A stretch of 64,000 nt of DNA from positions 2,542,001 through 2,606,000 of the forward strand of contig JAMSLZ010000004.1 of the NCBI GenBank assembly GCA_026027325.1. Reading direction: 5' to 3'. Within the stretch, counting starts at the first letter, position 1, and every line of letters begins with the position of its first letter. A program made the translations under genes and the position numbers. The notes beneath the pieces were generated by a model. It was not told the origin of the DNA. It saw nothing but the letters and a program-made list of their open reading frames with translations, and did no database searches. This document shows positions 46,464 through 57,793 of this stretch, one piece after another. Origin of the DNA: Actinomucor elegans. Lineage: Eukaryota > Mucoromycota > Mucoromycetes > Mucorales > Mucoraceae.

Positions 46464-47810
46464 ATGACTATCAAAGCTTTTTTGACTACACTACTAGCCA
46501 ACCTATTTCATATTTTATACTTTGTCAATATCAATGATACCAGCTTCAAAGACAATAACTCGTTGAATATGGATTGGATGATCCACCATATGGGATCTGG
46601 CGGGAATTATCCCAACTCCAAGTTCACAGATAGCGCTCCTGATCCTATTACTCTTCACTACAATATAGAACAGATCCAGCTCATCATCCGCCACGGTACA
46701 CGTTATCCAGTTACTAGCGGTATCCAGGCTATCCAAAGCGCACTTGACCAACTCAGCTCCAGCACCAACGCGGCCCTCGTCGGCTGGGTCAAACGCTATC
46801 ACAACGTCTATCTCTTTGAACATGCAGGTCAGCTCCATAGCCATGGTCAACGTGAGCTCTATTTGATCGGCCGTCGCTTCGCTGCACGCTATCCAGTGTT
46901 GATCCGCGATCTTATCGACAAAGAGGGTATGATCACGCATCGCTTTCTTGCTTCTTCATCATGGTCCAGTCGCACATTACAGTCAGCACAATCTTTTTGC
47001 GCAGGAGCATTTGAGAAACAAGGCAAGCTTGGAGCAGCAGGTTTGGTCACTGTGCCCATTTTTAGTTTAACGCAGAACCACGATTCTTTGATTGCGTTTC
47101 ATAAAGCATGTCCCCGATGGCAGAAAGAAGCGAAAGCACGCACAGCTCGTATCATGGCTCATGCCATTGACTACTATGTAGGCCCTGTAGCGGTACGGCT
47201 AACAGAAGCTTTAGGAATTCATGTATCAGTACAAGACGTGCTAGGTTTTTACACTGCCTGTCGATCAGAAGTAGCCGTTCATCATACAGTAGATACCTTT
47301 TGCAAGTTGTTTGAAAAGCCTGAAATAAGCATACTAGAATATATAGATGATTTAAAGCATTATTACAAGTATGCATATGGACTACCCGACTTGAATGCCA
47401 AAATGGCCTGTGATTTGGTCAAGAATGTACTAAAGAACTTGGAACTTGCGGTCAATGGCTCAAGCACTTTGAAATTAGATGTCAAGTTTGGTCATTCAGA
47501 AACATTACTTCCATTACGTACGCTGCTGGGATTGTATCAAGATGATCCTCCATTGTCACCAAATTCAACCGAAAAACACATACAAAACAGACGATTTCGA
47601 TTGACCAATTTTGGCTACTTTGCAAACAACCTCGCTGTACAATTACTAACACATAGATCAACAAACAAAAAGTATGTACGGGTGCTTGATAATGAAAAAC
47701 CAATTGTGATCCCTGGATGTTATAGTACCTTGTGTCCATTTAGTCAGTTTCGAGATATTTTGATCGCTCGAACTCGATGTAATTTTAAAAAGCTTTGTGG
47801 TGTGGAATAA
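46464..47810 (+). CDS. MINPP-like histidine phosphatase (multiple inositol polyphosphate phosphatase family)
   Basis: Single uninterrupted frame of 448 aa. A hydrophobic N-terminus (FLTTLLANLFHILYFV) predicts secretion or ER targeting. The branch-2 histidine phosphatase motif RHGTRYP lies at about residues 76-82. The distal proton-donor motif is FGHSETLLPL (H-S-E), the MINPP form, rather than the HD of phytases/acid phosphatases. Cysteines typical of secreted family members (SFCAGAF, ACRSEVAV, YSTLCPF) and an NGS/NST sequon are present. Predicted activity: removal of phosphates from inositol polyphosphates or 2,3-bisphosphoglycerate. It is the only long conserved gene here without introns, and its 5' half is visibly richer in G+C than its neighbours. 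Confidence 0.9.
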   Translation: MTIKAFLTTLLANLFHILYFVNINDTSFKDNNSLNMDWMIHHMGSGGNYPNSKFTDSAPDPITLHYNIEQIQLIIRHGTRYPVTSGIQAIQSALDQLSSSTNAALVGWVKRYHNVYLFEHAGQLHSHGQRELYLIGRRFAARYPVLIRDLIDKEGMITHRFLASSSWSSRTLQSAQSFCAGAFEKQGKLGAAGLVTVPIFSLTQNHDSLIAFHKACPRWQKEAKARTARIMAHAIDYYVGPVAVRLTEALGIHVSVQDVLGFYTACRSEVAVHHTVDTFCKLFEKPEISILEYIDDLKHYYKYAYGLPDLNAKMACDLVKNVLKNLELAVNGSSTLKLDVKFGHSETLLPLRTLLGLYQDDPPLSPNSTEKHIQNRRFRLTNFGYFANNLAVQLLTHRSTNKKYVRVLDNEKPIVIPGCYSTLCPFSQFRDILIARTRCNFKKLCGVE

Positions 47811-47835
47811 AACTTTTGCTTAGATTATAGCGTAT

Positions 47836-47980
47836 TCACCAGCAGAGTTTGATTTCGAAAGCTTCTTTAGCTAAGCGATAGATAGTCATAGTAGAGTTAT
47901 TGGGTGCTATTTGTAGTCTGTTCTCAGGTTTGAGATAGTGTTTGACTTGCCAATAGCCGAAACCGGTGTGTCTATTCCTG
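47836..47980 (-). pseudogene. Coding-like C-terminal remnant of unknown family
   Basis: Minus-strand frame of about 46 codons ending in TGA reads HTGFGYWQVKHYLKPENR followed by LQIAPNNSTMTIYRLAKEAF and EIKLCW. The residue mix (W, Y, H, P, N in a non-repetitive order) looks like a real protein end. No start or exons can be found upstream on that strand before stops, so it appears to be a truncated gene copy. A terminal exon with unrecognised upstream exons is the alternative. Family not recognised. Confidence 0.35.
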
Positions 47981-49209
47981 TAGCATTAGTTTGTGCTAAT
48001 GAAAATGCCTTTCCAAATTACAGAAATGTCAAAGCATTCTAGTAGACTAAATGAAACCATTTACTAGTGTGATGTGCAGAAATTAGTTCTACGCTTAAAC
48101 TATGCAAAGCGTAACATTAAATACGATTTTTGTATGCCTCTGCTCTTTTCATAATATTTAATTTTTGTCGAATGGTACTTGCTTCATAAGAGTTCATCAA
48201 TACAAAACTACTTGCCTCGTATAACTCATTTTCAAGTTGTCATATGGTAACAACATGTTGGTATTATAAGAGGCAATGTTTTAACCTATATTTTTTCTCG
48301 ACATTAGTAATAATTGCTTGAATAAGTGTCGATATAGATACTATTGTATGATTTTAGGTATTTTCGTCGAGCGAGGTGTGCGAATCAACTTTTCAAATGC
48401 TGTTTGGTTTTATCAGCTAATCAAGTTGGTGTTCTTGAGTCTGAAGCATAAATCACCTTGAGCCACCTGCTTGCATGAGTTCACCAATATGAAAGTCGGT
48501 TAAGGAAAAGATACATCTATTTTATGTATTATTCAAATATCAGAGCTATATTTTAGTTTACATCTGTTCAAAACAGAATTTTATGGATTTAAGGGTCTAT
48601 TTTCTCTGCAATAAAAACGGCTTGGCTGCTGTCACAAGAATAACCAAAGCGCTAACTGAATATAAGGTGTTGAAAAAAAAAGTAGGCTTTGTGTCCTTGA
48701 AGCAATAGTAATGAGAAACAGATGAGAGACACGATAAAGTTACTTTGGTAATGCAAATGACACGCATCATTATAAATACCATTCGTCTCAGCATACTGAC
48801 GTTTAACGTGGCAGTATGTTTTAATATAGGTTGACATCTTTTTATACGTTTCATGTTCGGGCATTGATGTAAAAGTATTATGTCTACGACTTGCATTTAT
48901 AAATAATTTGATAATAAAAAAAAAAGCAGATGGTATCACTGAGATAAGTCGCCTACAGAGCAGAATATTCGCGTCATGGGAAGTTTGCATTTTGGTTACC
49001 TTTACAAGAACAGTAATGAACCTTTTGCTTTGCAAGCGGAAATTAATACTGAAAATGCATCTGTTTCCTATAAAATTTAGCCATTTTAAAGTCCAAATAA
49101 CAAATACTATCTATAGCCTTTATTGGACAATGTTTGCCTCAACATTATTATCTGCTGAAGAAGCACACGAAATCCAAAAGTTTTAGTCAACTTTCGAAGG
49201 GCAAAACAT

Positions 49210-49520
49210 TGTCAATAAGCAAAAACTAATTCAACAGAATTTGCGTAACATGGATTGCAGCCTCAAATACAAATCTCTTCACAAACTTGTTATGTCGCTT
49301 GCTACTGATTTTATACTGTCATTGAAGAGAATGTATTGTATATGCTACTGCATTTATCGAAGAAGAATATACTAAGTCAACTTTATACATAGTATTGCTA
49401 TTGTTTATATAATAAATAGGGACGGCTTGTCTGCACAGTATCTTAAAAGATACTCATAAGGTCATCGAAATGCTTATACATACATAATCTCGATGATCTT
49501 TTTAAGGTCATAAATGGTAT
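49210..49520 (+). repeat. Dispersed family B, most complete copy
   Basis: Collinear with 4190-4330 (CATTGAAGAGAATGTATTGT region) and with 6340-6520 (GCTTGTCTGCACAGTATC region), so it bridges the two fragments found near the start of the window. Confidence 0.55.
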
Positions 49521-50010
49521 TTTCGAGAAGAATATTATATTTGATATTCAATACTCGAGTCATGATCAATTTTTTCAAATATTCAAAAAAGGGGCTCTTG
49601 CCATGATAATTCGAGGAATTCCATAGAATATAAGAATATAATAGCTTGTTCTTTTACATAACACTTCTGTTAATCATATATCACATCGACAAGACACAAA
49701 TATAACGTATGTCTTTAACTGCTGATTATACTTAATTTCAAACCGTAATGCCGTACTTTTCACTCACAATTTCATTAATGTCTCGAGTTTTGGAGTTGAA
49801 TAGTACTGTTGGTCCCACTTTTGGTAATCAGACAAAGGCGGTTAATAACTCCCATTCTACAAGAACTTACCATTTAGATATCATCATCATCCTCCTCGAG
49901 CTCTATTATTATTTATTTACCGTCATCCAATCAAGTTGCAAAATTACCATTTGAAGAAACTGCAAGCTTTTACAAAATTTTCAGACACGTCTTTTTACCC
50001 GTTATTCAAC

Positions 50011-51888
50011 ATGTCCAGTACCAAAAAGCAATTAATTGGACCTGCCGTAGAACAAATCCAACTTCTTTTGTCTCAATCTGGCGAGCCTTTGGAAGCTATA
50101 CGCGCCATTCAAAAAGATTACGGCCTTGATCTTGCCGGTATTGAAGACATGTATCCTTTACTCGATCTATGTGGCTACAGCCGTCTCGAGATTCATCGCG
50201 CTTGTTTGGACGCTTTAAACAAAGCTACAGTTGCTCACATTGAATCCCCTTCTTTTCAACTTGAAAAGTAAGTTTTGCACCTACAAACATTTCGCTAAAC
50301 TAATTTCTCTTATAGTTTTTACGACTTGTTTGGAAAGACGTTTCCCTATATCCACATTCCACTCATGCAACCTATTCCTATGGCACTATTAAAAAAGTTT
50401 GAACGTCATATTGAACAAGACATTGTAGACAAACTCAAGAGCAATATTGATGTTTTCAATAACTGTCCCATGAATATCAAGCAACGCATTTGGAAACAGG
50501 ATGAAGCATTTTTCCAGCAGACCATGATCTCTTTGTTGAACGACTACCATCATGACGAGTCTTTACAGACGTTGGCACTGAATCTAAGACCTGATAGTTA
50601 TCAAGAAATGATTGAAGAAAGACGTTCGCACCCTATTATTCTCAAAGTCATGGATACTATCGGCCGCGACCCTCAAATCTACAAAATGTTTATGCACATG
50701 ATTCGCATTGTATTTGAAGCAACACCTTATCCCAGTCTTTGCTCATTACGTGTCGATGTCTTGATGAGTTTCCATGATTTGGATGTTGAAGATATATACG
50801 ATCTGGATCGATGCCATCAATTGATTTGGGCTTTGGATAGTTGCGTTCGCAACCAAAATATGGATGATATTATTATTGAAAAAATTAAAGAATGCTTTGA
50901 CGGTGTCAAGAACGGATCTACACTTTATGCGTAGGTATATGGGATAAAATATAATGTACGCGTGCTAACTTGTCCTTGTAGAGACTTTGCCATGGTGCTC
51001 ATGGATCCAATGATCTCCAACTTTTTAGCAGCAACTATTATCAAATGGCTTCGAAGCAACGTCGAAGATAGCCTACAACAAGAAAATCTAGAGGACTTGA
51101 CAAACTACAACGGAAAACTGCTCAATCTAGCAGAACACGCACCTAACGCCATTGCACACAATACCAAAATCCCTAAACTTGATAAAGACCTCAAAGAAAG
51201 CTTTTGGAGCGCTATTTGTTCAATAATGTTGGAAGAAGGGCGCGATTTATCACATCCTATGGGCGAGAAAATTGTGGCGACGATTGTGCCTTTGTTGCGT
51301 CGAAGTGATATTGCACGTAAAGTGTATGTGCATTATTTAGTGGATCGTACATTTGATGGCGATATTGGTACACTGAGCAGGTGTTTACCACTTCTGCTAG
51401 AGACATGGCCATCGCCTGATTTTGAAGAAGAAGGCATTATTTATAGACAGACATATTTGAGTTTTATCAAGACCATGATCGATATTATAACAAAACGAAA
51501 CTTGTTTGACTGCATTGCAGATTTCAGATGGAGACAAGTGGTGGTAGAAAGGTTCTTGTTGAAAGTCGTGGCTTGGGACTGCCGAATTCATGAACAGATG
51601 ATTCGCTTCTTGGCTGAATACTTTTTGGACCCCAAAACCTTGATCAAGTTAGGACCTCAAGTGGGTATTATTGTCGAATGGGCAGACATCATTGTTCAAG
51701 TGGGATTAAAAGAAGAAAAGGTAAACACTTCAAGTACAATTATATATGGTTACTGACATCGTTTTCAATAGCATATGAAGACATTAAAAGACTTGTATAC
51801 CTACTTGATATCAAGATCAAATAGCGTACTCAATGGTGATTACAGAATCAGTCCACCAGCTGTTATACAGTTCTGTACATCGACATAA
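50011..51888 (+). CDS. NELFB: NELF-B (negative elongation factor subunit B / COBRA1) homologue
   Basis: Four exons (50011-50267, 50316-50930, 50982-51720, 51772-51888) encode 575 aa, close to animal NELF-B (about 580). Collinear similarity to COBRA1 can be read by eye: LLDLCGYSRLEIHRACLDAL, the NIKQRIWKQDEAFF segment, LRVDVLMSFHDLDVEDI, CHQLIWALDSCVRN, FDGVKNG, and DFAMVLMDPMISNFLA. It is an all-helical HEAT-like scaffold. In animals NELF-B joins NELF-A/C/E to hold RNA polymerase II at promoter-proximal pause sites. Ascomycete yeasts lack NELF, so presence here implies retention in an early-diverging fungal lineage. Whether the other subunits exist cannot be seen. The C-terminus is shorter in the Pro-rich tail than in mammals. 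Confidence 0.92.
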
Positions 51889-52003
51889 AGAATCGTCCTA
51901 TACAATAAAACACAGAGCCATTATATCTGTCAGAAGATTCCAAATAATCGAAAAATCTGGGATTTTTAGTTACTAATGAACAAATGTGCAAGAGATTTTT
52001 AGT

Positions 52004-52022
52004 ACTACGAAAGGGTCGTAGT
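52004..52022 (+). other. Hairpin ACTACGA-AAGGG-TCGTAGT
   Basis: Perfect seven-base inverted repeat with a five-base loop, 115 bases after the NELF-B stop and about 60 bases before the A39 tract. Function unknown; it could act in the NELF-B 3' region or belong to a retroposed sequence ending in poly(A). Confidence 0.35.
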
Positions 52023-52078
52023 GCAACCAAAGTCCTACTGGAAGCAACAACTTTTACATTGTATTATTTTTCTCACAT

Positions 52079-52082
<4 letters not shown>

Positions 52083-52121
<39 letters not shown>
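52083..52121 (+). repeat. A39 homopolymer
   Basis: Uninterrupted run of 39 adenines, by far the longest homopolymer in the window. It may be the poly(A) tail of a retroposed element or simple slippage. Confidence 0.9.
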
Positions 52122-52125
<4 letters not shown>

Positions 52126-52369
52126 AAAATCGAAAATTTGAGCTTAAGGTATACCTTTGGTATTTTTCCGAAATCATTCATTCTTACGATTTCTTCATTT
52201 CTGAACTGATCGAGTTCAACATCCCATCTAAAAAAAAAATATATATATATATATGATCAGAAGGAATTAATATATTTGCTAGAGCCACTATTTGCCAACA
52301 GATCGATGGGTATATACTGCATTCTAGCAATTGGCTTTAAACAACATACATTTTATGAAACCTAATTTA

Positions 52370-52612
52370 ACAATCAACTGATCTCGGTCCAGTGTTATAT
52401 CTGATAATTATTATGTGTCCAAAATGAGTCACTTTATCCCTTTTAATATTCTCTTGGCTCCAGTTCATTAATATATTATATTCAGCAATAACTAAACTGT
52501 AAATGACATACATTTTATATATACACTTTCTTACTGATCAGTAGATCTTTCGGCCGATCCCATCAACTATCGTATCTGATCAACTTATTTTCAGAATGAG
52601 TAATTATAGTTA
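52370..52612 (+). repeat. Dispersed family A: two units
   Basis: Unit 1: ATCTCGGTCCAGTGTTATAT, then GTGTCCAAAATGAGTCACTT. Unit 2: TTTCGGCCGATCCCATCAAC, then ATCGTATCTGATCAACTTAT and TTCAGAATGAG, about 165 bases later. Both are preceded by ACATTTTAT plus AT-rich sequence, extending the recognisable unit upstream of the core. Confidence 0.65.
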
Positions 52613-52792
52613 TTGAACCTATATCAACGAGTATGCTCTCACAGCTGAGCTTTTTTGACTTTCATTTTGCCGATTGGTAACTTGTGTCGCAGCAAATATA
52701 TATATAACAAACTTTTGAATAAACTTGCATAAAATTTTCTTTTCGACGTAACCTAATAGTACATAATGGTGCTGGTAATAGAGTATTCAGGA

Positions 52793-52854
52793 ACTTCCAA
52801 CACAACAAGACCTTCCAACACAACAAGACCTTCCAACACAACAAGACTTTCCAA
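52793..52854 (+). repeat. 18-bp minisatellite upstream of EFL1
   Basis: Three head-to-tail units of ACCTTCCAACACAACAAG (the first lacks one C) and a partial fourth, ending about 135 bases before the EFL1 start. Confidence 0.9.
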
Positions 52855-52989
52855 AGCGGACTGGAGGGCTAGACTGTTGCCGTAGTTTATTACTTGCGCA
52901 TTCAACCCCCGCATATAAAAAGCAATTTTTTTCCGTCTCGGTATACTTTTGCTCTATAACTATAGACAAATACTTTAGATCTAACCTCA

Positions 52990-55900
52990 ATGCCAGCCAT
53001 AACACCAACACAACTCTCTGTTCTTCAACAAAACACTAAAAACATTCGCAATATCTGTATCCTTGCTCACGTTGATCATGGCAAAACCACGTTAAGTGAT
53101 TCACTTTTAGCCACCAACGGTATTATCTCGTCAAAAATGGCAGGCAAAGTGAGATATCTCGATTCTCGAGAAGACGAACAAGAGAGAGGTATCACGATGG
53201 AATCTAGTGCTATTAGCTTATATTTCAAGCTAGTCAAGTCGGTTGACTCGGAAGGTATTTGGACTAGTTGTTGTTTCCGGACCTTCTTAACCTTATATTT
53301 ATTATATAGAGGCGCAGCCAAAGACCAGTGAATACCTTATCAACTTGATAGATTCACCTGGACATGTTGATTTCTCTTCTGAAGTATCTACCGCTTCTCG
53401 TTTATGTGATGGTGGCCTTGTCCTGATTGATGTAGTGGAAGGTGTTTGCACACAGGTAAATAATAAATTAGTACTTGCTTTAACATGTAATTAATGCAAA
53501 CAATAGACTGTCTCAGTTCTGCGTCAAGCCTGGATCGATAAAGTGAGACCCGTATTAGTATTTAATAAAATGGATCGATTGATAGTAGAACTTCAAATGA
53601 CGCCTCATGAAGCATACATTCATATAAACAAGATCCTCGAACAAGTCAATGCTGTGATGGCTACTTTCTTTACTGGTGATTTGATGGAAAGTGAAGCCAG
53701 AAAGATGACAGACCAAAAGGAAGAAGAAGAAGAAGAATTTGATTCCAATAAAGTCTATGACTGGAGTGTAGAAGATCGTGATGATTCTGATATTTACTTT
53801 GACCCTGCCAGAGGTAATGTCATCTTTTCCAGCGCTGTGGATGGTTGGGCATTCAGGTATGTTATTAGAATGCTATAAAGATACAAGTAGTCTAACAATA
53901 CCTTGTAGAGTACAGCAGTTTGCTTCACTGTATGCCAAAAAACTTGGCTTTAAAGAGCAAGTTTTACAGAAATGTCTGTGGGGTGAATACTACTTTGATC
54001 CTAAAGCCAAGCGCGTCATTCTCCCAAAGCACCTGAAAGGCAGAAATTTGAAACCTATGTTTGTTCAATTCGTGCTTGAAAACATCTGGGCAGTCTACGG
54101 TAGTGTTGTTATTGAACCGTAAGTTTGTGGATTGTGCTAGTGAAAGCTATTTACCTAACTGTATCTTGTTAGTGACCGTGAACGTGTCGAGAAGATCGTG
54201 GGTGCACTCAAGATCAAAGTCTTACCTCGCGACTTGCGCTCTCGCGACCCACAAATCTTGTTATCAGCCATCTTTTCTCAATGGCTTCCTTTATCTACCT
54301 GTGTCCTACTTGCCATCATTGGTCAATTACCACCACCCAAAGACGCGCAGCGTGTCCGTCTTCCCAAAATGCTTTACCCTAACATCCATCGCAAAGACAA
54401 TGATCCACTTGAGCCTACAAACAACGTTGAAAAAGCCCTCTACTATTGTGACACCTCTGACAAAGCACCCGTTGTTGCTTATGTCTCTAAAATGTTTGCA
54501 GTCCCTGTCGAATTCTTACCTGAAAACCGTCGTAAGCAATTAACAGCGGACGAATTACGAGAACGAGGACGTCAACAACGTGAATTACGTGCTGCTCGCG
54601 AGTTATTAGACAAGTCTGGTGAAGGTGTGCCTCTGGAAGAAATGACTGCATTGACCTTGGCTGCTGAACAAGCTGCAGCCGAAGAACCTGTGGAGGAATT
54701 AAAGGGAGAGAGTTTGATTGGTTTTGCTCGCTTGTACAGTGGTTCCATTAAAGTAGGCCAAAAGTTATATGTCTTAGGTCCCAAGTACGATCCTAAATAT
54801 CCCAAGAAACATGTTTCTGAAATTACTGTACAAAGCTTGTATTTGATTATGGGCCGTGATTTGGAATCCCTGGACGAAGTATGTGCAGGCAACGTTTTTG
54901 GTATTGGTGGATTAGAAGGTCATATTCTCAAGAACGGAACATTGGCAAGCACATTGGAAGATGTACGTAATATGGCTGGTGTACAAATGGATACATCACC
55001 TATCGTACGTGTAGCGCTTGAGCCTGAGGATCCTACAGAGATGGATAAGCTAGTAGAAGGTTTGCGTCTTTTGAACCAAGCTGACCCCTGTGTTGAAGTC
55101 ATGTTGCAAGAGACTGGTGAACATGTTATTCTGACAGCTGGTGAATTGCATTTGGAACGTTGTTTGCGTGATCTCAAAGAACGCTTTGCCAAGATCGAAA
55201 TACATGCTTCTGAACCTATTGTACCCTTCAGAGAAACTATTGTGCGTGCTGATCTCTCCACTAACAAAGAAAAAGATGATGTAATGGTGCCTCGCGGTCA
55301 AATTGAAATCAAGATTAATTCCAAGTTCTTGACATTAAAGGTGCAGACTGTGCCATTACCTACCCGTGTAACTGAATTTTTGACCAATAATGCTTCATCT
55401 ATCAAGGCCGTGGTGGAAGAAAAGTTGGCCAAGAAGAGCCATCATACTGAAGGTGATGAAGAAGAAGAAGAGGAAGAGAAAACAGGTTCTGCTGGTGCTC
55501 CTGTAGCTGTCAGTAACTTATTATCAGCTGCTGAGCTTGAGAAACAACTTAGAAACGAGTTTACGCTTGCTAAAAAGGAAGGAGGTCCATTTGCTACATT
55601 ATGGGATGGCATCGTAGACCAGATTTGGGCATTTGGTCCACGTCGTATTGGTTCCAACTTGCTTATCAATCGCATCCCTGGCTACGTGCGTAAACCTTTT
55701 TTCCAAGTAGATTCGAAAAAGAGTTTAGAGGTAGCCATCGATCATGCTGATGAAGTTATCAAAGTGGATGAAGATACTAGCGCGCTGTCTATCCTGGATG
55801 TCGATTTCAACATACATACGGGCTTCCAATTGTCTACTTTGACTGGTCCTTTGTGTGCCGAGCCTATGACAGGTGTATGCTACATTGTTCAAGGCGTTGA

Positions 55901-56578
55901 AATCCATCCTGAAGAATTGATATCCTCTAACGGCGAAGCTGTTGATGGTAAATTTAGATAAAAGTGAAGATATAGGAGGTACCTAATGCGTTTTTTTTTT
56001 TTGATATAGTTCGCTCTCGTCTTCATATTGTTCAAGGTCAAGTCATTGCAGCTACCAAAGAAGCTTGTCGCCAAGGCTTCCTCGATTGGTCTCCGCGTTT
56101 GCTTTTAGCTATGTACACCTGTGATATTCAAGCTAATGCTGAGGTTTTGGGTCGTGTTTATGGTGTTATTTCCAAGCGAAAGGGCAAGATCATCTCTGAA
56201 GATTTGAAAGACGGTACCTCATTCTGGCAAATCAACGCCTTGCTGCCTGTTATTGAAAGTTTTGGTTTCTCTGATGAGATTCGCAAGAGAACTTCCGGTG
56301 CTGCTAGTCCTCAACTGGTCTTTAGCGGTTTTGATATGTTGGATGAAGATCCTTTCTGGGTACCCACAACGGAAGAGGAGTTGGAAGATTTGGGTGAAAA
56401 GGCAGATAAAGAAAACTTGGCCAAGAAGTATATGAACACTGTTAGAAAAAGAAAGGTAGATCCAATAACAATCACTGTTGTACGTCTGTGTGATATTGAC
56501 ATTTGTATTTAGGGTATGTTTGTTGAGAAAAAGCTGGTAGAGCACGCCGAAAAGCAAAGAACTTTAAAGACAAACTAG
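52990..56578 (+). CDS. EFL1: Elongation factor-like GTPase 1 (60S ribosome maturation)
   Basis: Seven exons (52990-53254, 53310-53455, 53507-53856, 53909-54118, 54173-55947, 56010-56455, 56513-56578) encode 1085 aa. It is an EF-2/EF-G-like protein: AHVDHGKTT (G1), ERGIT (G2), DSPGHVD (G3), NKMD (G4). An acidic insertion in the G domain ([15 protein letters not shown]) distinguishes it from EF-2, and it lacks the EF-2 diphthamide context. A second Glu-rich insert lies near residue 765 ([14 protein letters not shown]). Domains IV-V follow with [28 protein letters not shown]. Role: with Sdo1/SBDS it releases Tif6/eIF6 from pre-60S subunits in the cytoplasm. All junctions keep frame. Confidence 0.97.
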
Positions 56579-57793
56579 GATATATTTATGTGTTACTCTT
56601 AATAAACAGCCATAACCCTCATGATGCATATCATCCACTAAAAGCAATAGAGCTTGATCTTGTTTTATTAACTGCGTCTACATTTGACTTTATCAATCTA
56701 ACTCTGGTATACATTAATTCCTTAGTTCACATAGAACCGTTGTACTATTTCTATTATTTTCTACCTAATTGATACTATATCTTTTTCTTAAAGTTCGTTA
56801 CTTCACAAGATGGTGATCATTACTATATTGTCTTGCCTTGCGTTTGATTATACGTCTTTTATTACACCTACTGCCAGAATTAAAAATCTACTTGGAACAC
56901 TGATACTATGCTTGGTTACGAAAATAATATTAATTGGTTGATGAATCAACTGGTAACAGTGTCAGGTACATACAGACTGTGTATGTAACCTTTTAACTAG
57001 TATAAATATCAATTGTATCTTAAAATAATAAAAAGTATTTTTTTTATATCTCATATATGATCGTTTGCTGGATAATTAACAAGTACCCCCAATCGGCCAT
57101 TTGAGGCCGACCTTTTGTATGTTAATAGCTCTTCAAAAAATAATAATACATATACTTGTGAATAAATAGTTGTCTTTATGAATATGTTTTTTGTTTCTCG
57201 TCAAAAGCAGCACTTAAGCCATAGTTGACTTTTCTGGAAAGAGGCTTTTTGTAAAAACGAATCGGCCTTAAAAGGCTAAGTGTTTGATAGCTAATAACTA
57301 CGCTGTAAAGTCAATTTTATTTTTCGATACTTATACCATTATAGCTTATAAATAATTATTTTAATATGATTATGCTTGAAAAACCTGACGTAAATGTATG
57401 ATATGACAGTTTTTGCACATAGGTGTAGTGGAGTAGCAGCTACATCTTTTTCCGATTCTTATACCATTAACACCTTGACTTTGCACATTTGATATACTAA
57501 TCTTTTTTTTTTGTCGGTATTTCCTTGTATCATCGCTACATACAAATGCACATCGCTGCTTCTAAGAGCCATTGATATATTGGGAGTAGCTACGTTATTT
57601 CTACTGAGTAACTTCTCGCAGTATTTCATTATTGGATATGCTGTACGATCCTTAAAAGCACTGTGTACAATTATATCCCCTCCTTCTGCATAAACTTTGT
57701 AGCAATTAAAGGCAGTTGCTTTTCAAATATCTAAAATAAACCCCAAGAGTCTCATTTCCCATCGCTTGGTAGAGATTATATCTTGATATGAAG
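56579..57793. other. 1.2-kb intergenic region bordering mobile-element cluster
   Basis: Contains a family-C repeat (56958-57045), a perfect TCGGCC/GGCCGA hairpin (57093-57110) and a related imperfect palindrome near 57262-57278 (CGGCCTTAAAAGGCT). No gene seen. Confidence 0.5.
56958..57045 (+). repeat. Family C repeat, copy 1
   Basis: CAGTGTCAGGTACATACAGA, then TAACCTTTTAACTAGTATAA and ATCTTAAAATAATAAAAAGT. The same blocks recur in order at 59.4-59.8 kb. Confidence 0.6.

Larger units (their letters stand above)
47811..50010. other. 2.2-kb intergenic region with decayed sequence
   Basis: Holds a coding-like minus-strand remnant (47836-47980) and a family-B repeat (49210-49520). Overlapping minus-strand open frames at 48597-49035 are AT-rich and unsupported. 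Confidence 0.5.
51889..52989. other. 1.1-kb intergenic region NELF-B to EFL1
   Basis: Contains a possible polyadenylation signal AATAAA near 51904, a perfect 7-bp-stem hairpin (52004-52022), an A39 tract, a two-unit family-A array and an 18-bp minisatellite close to the EFL1 promoter. No gene seen. Confidence 0.55.

Noticed and set aside
48597..49186. Overlapping open frames of 92-127 codons on both strands
   Set aside because: AT-rich, contradictory strands, no conserved residues; part of the region is family-B repeat.
57093..57110. TCGGCC/GGCCGA hairpin as a Rho-independent terminator
   Set aside because: Eukaryotic context; not followed by a T tract; probably part of a decayed element end.
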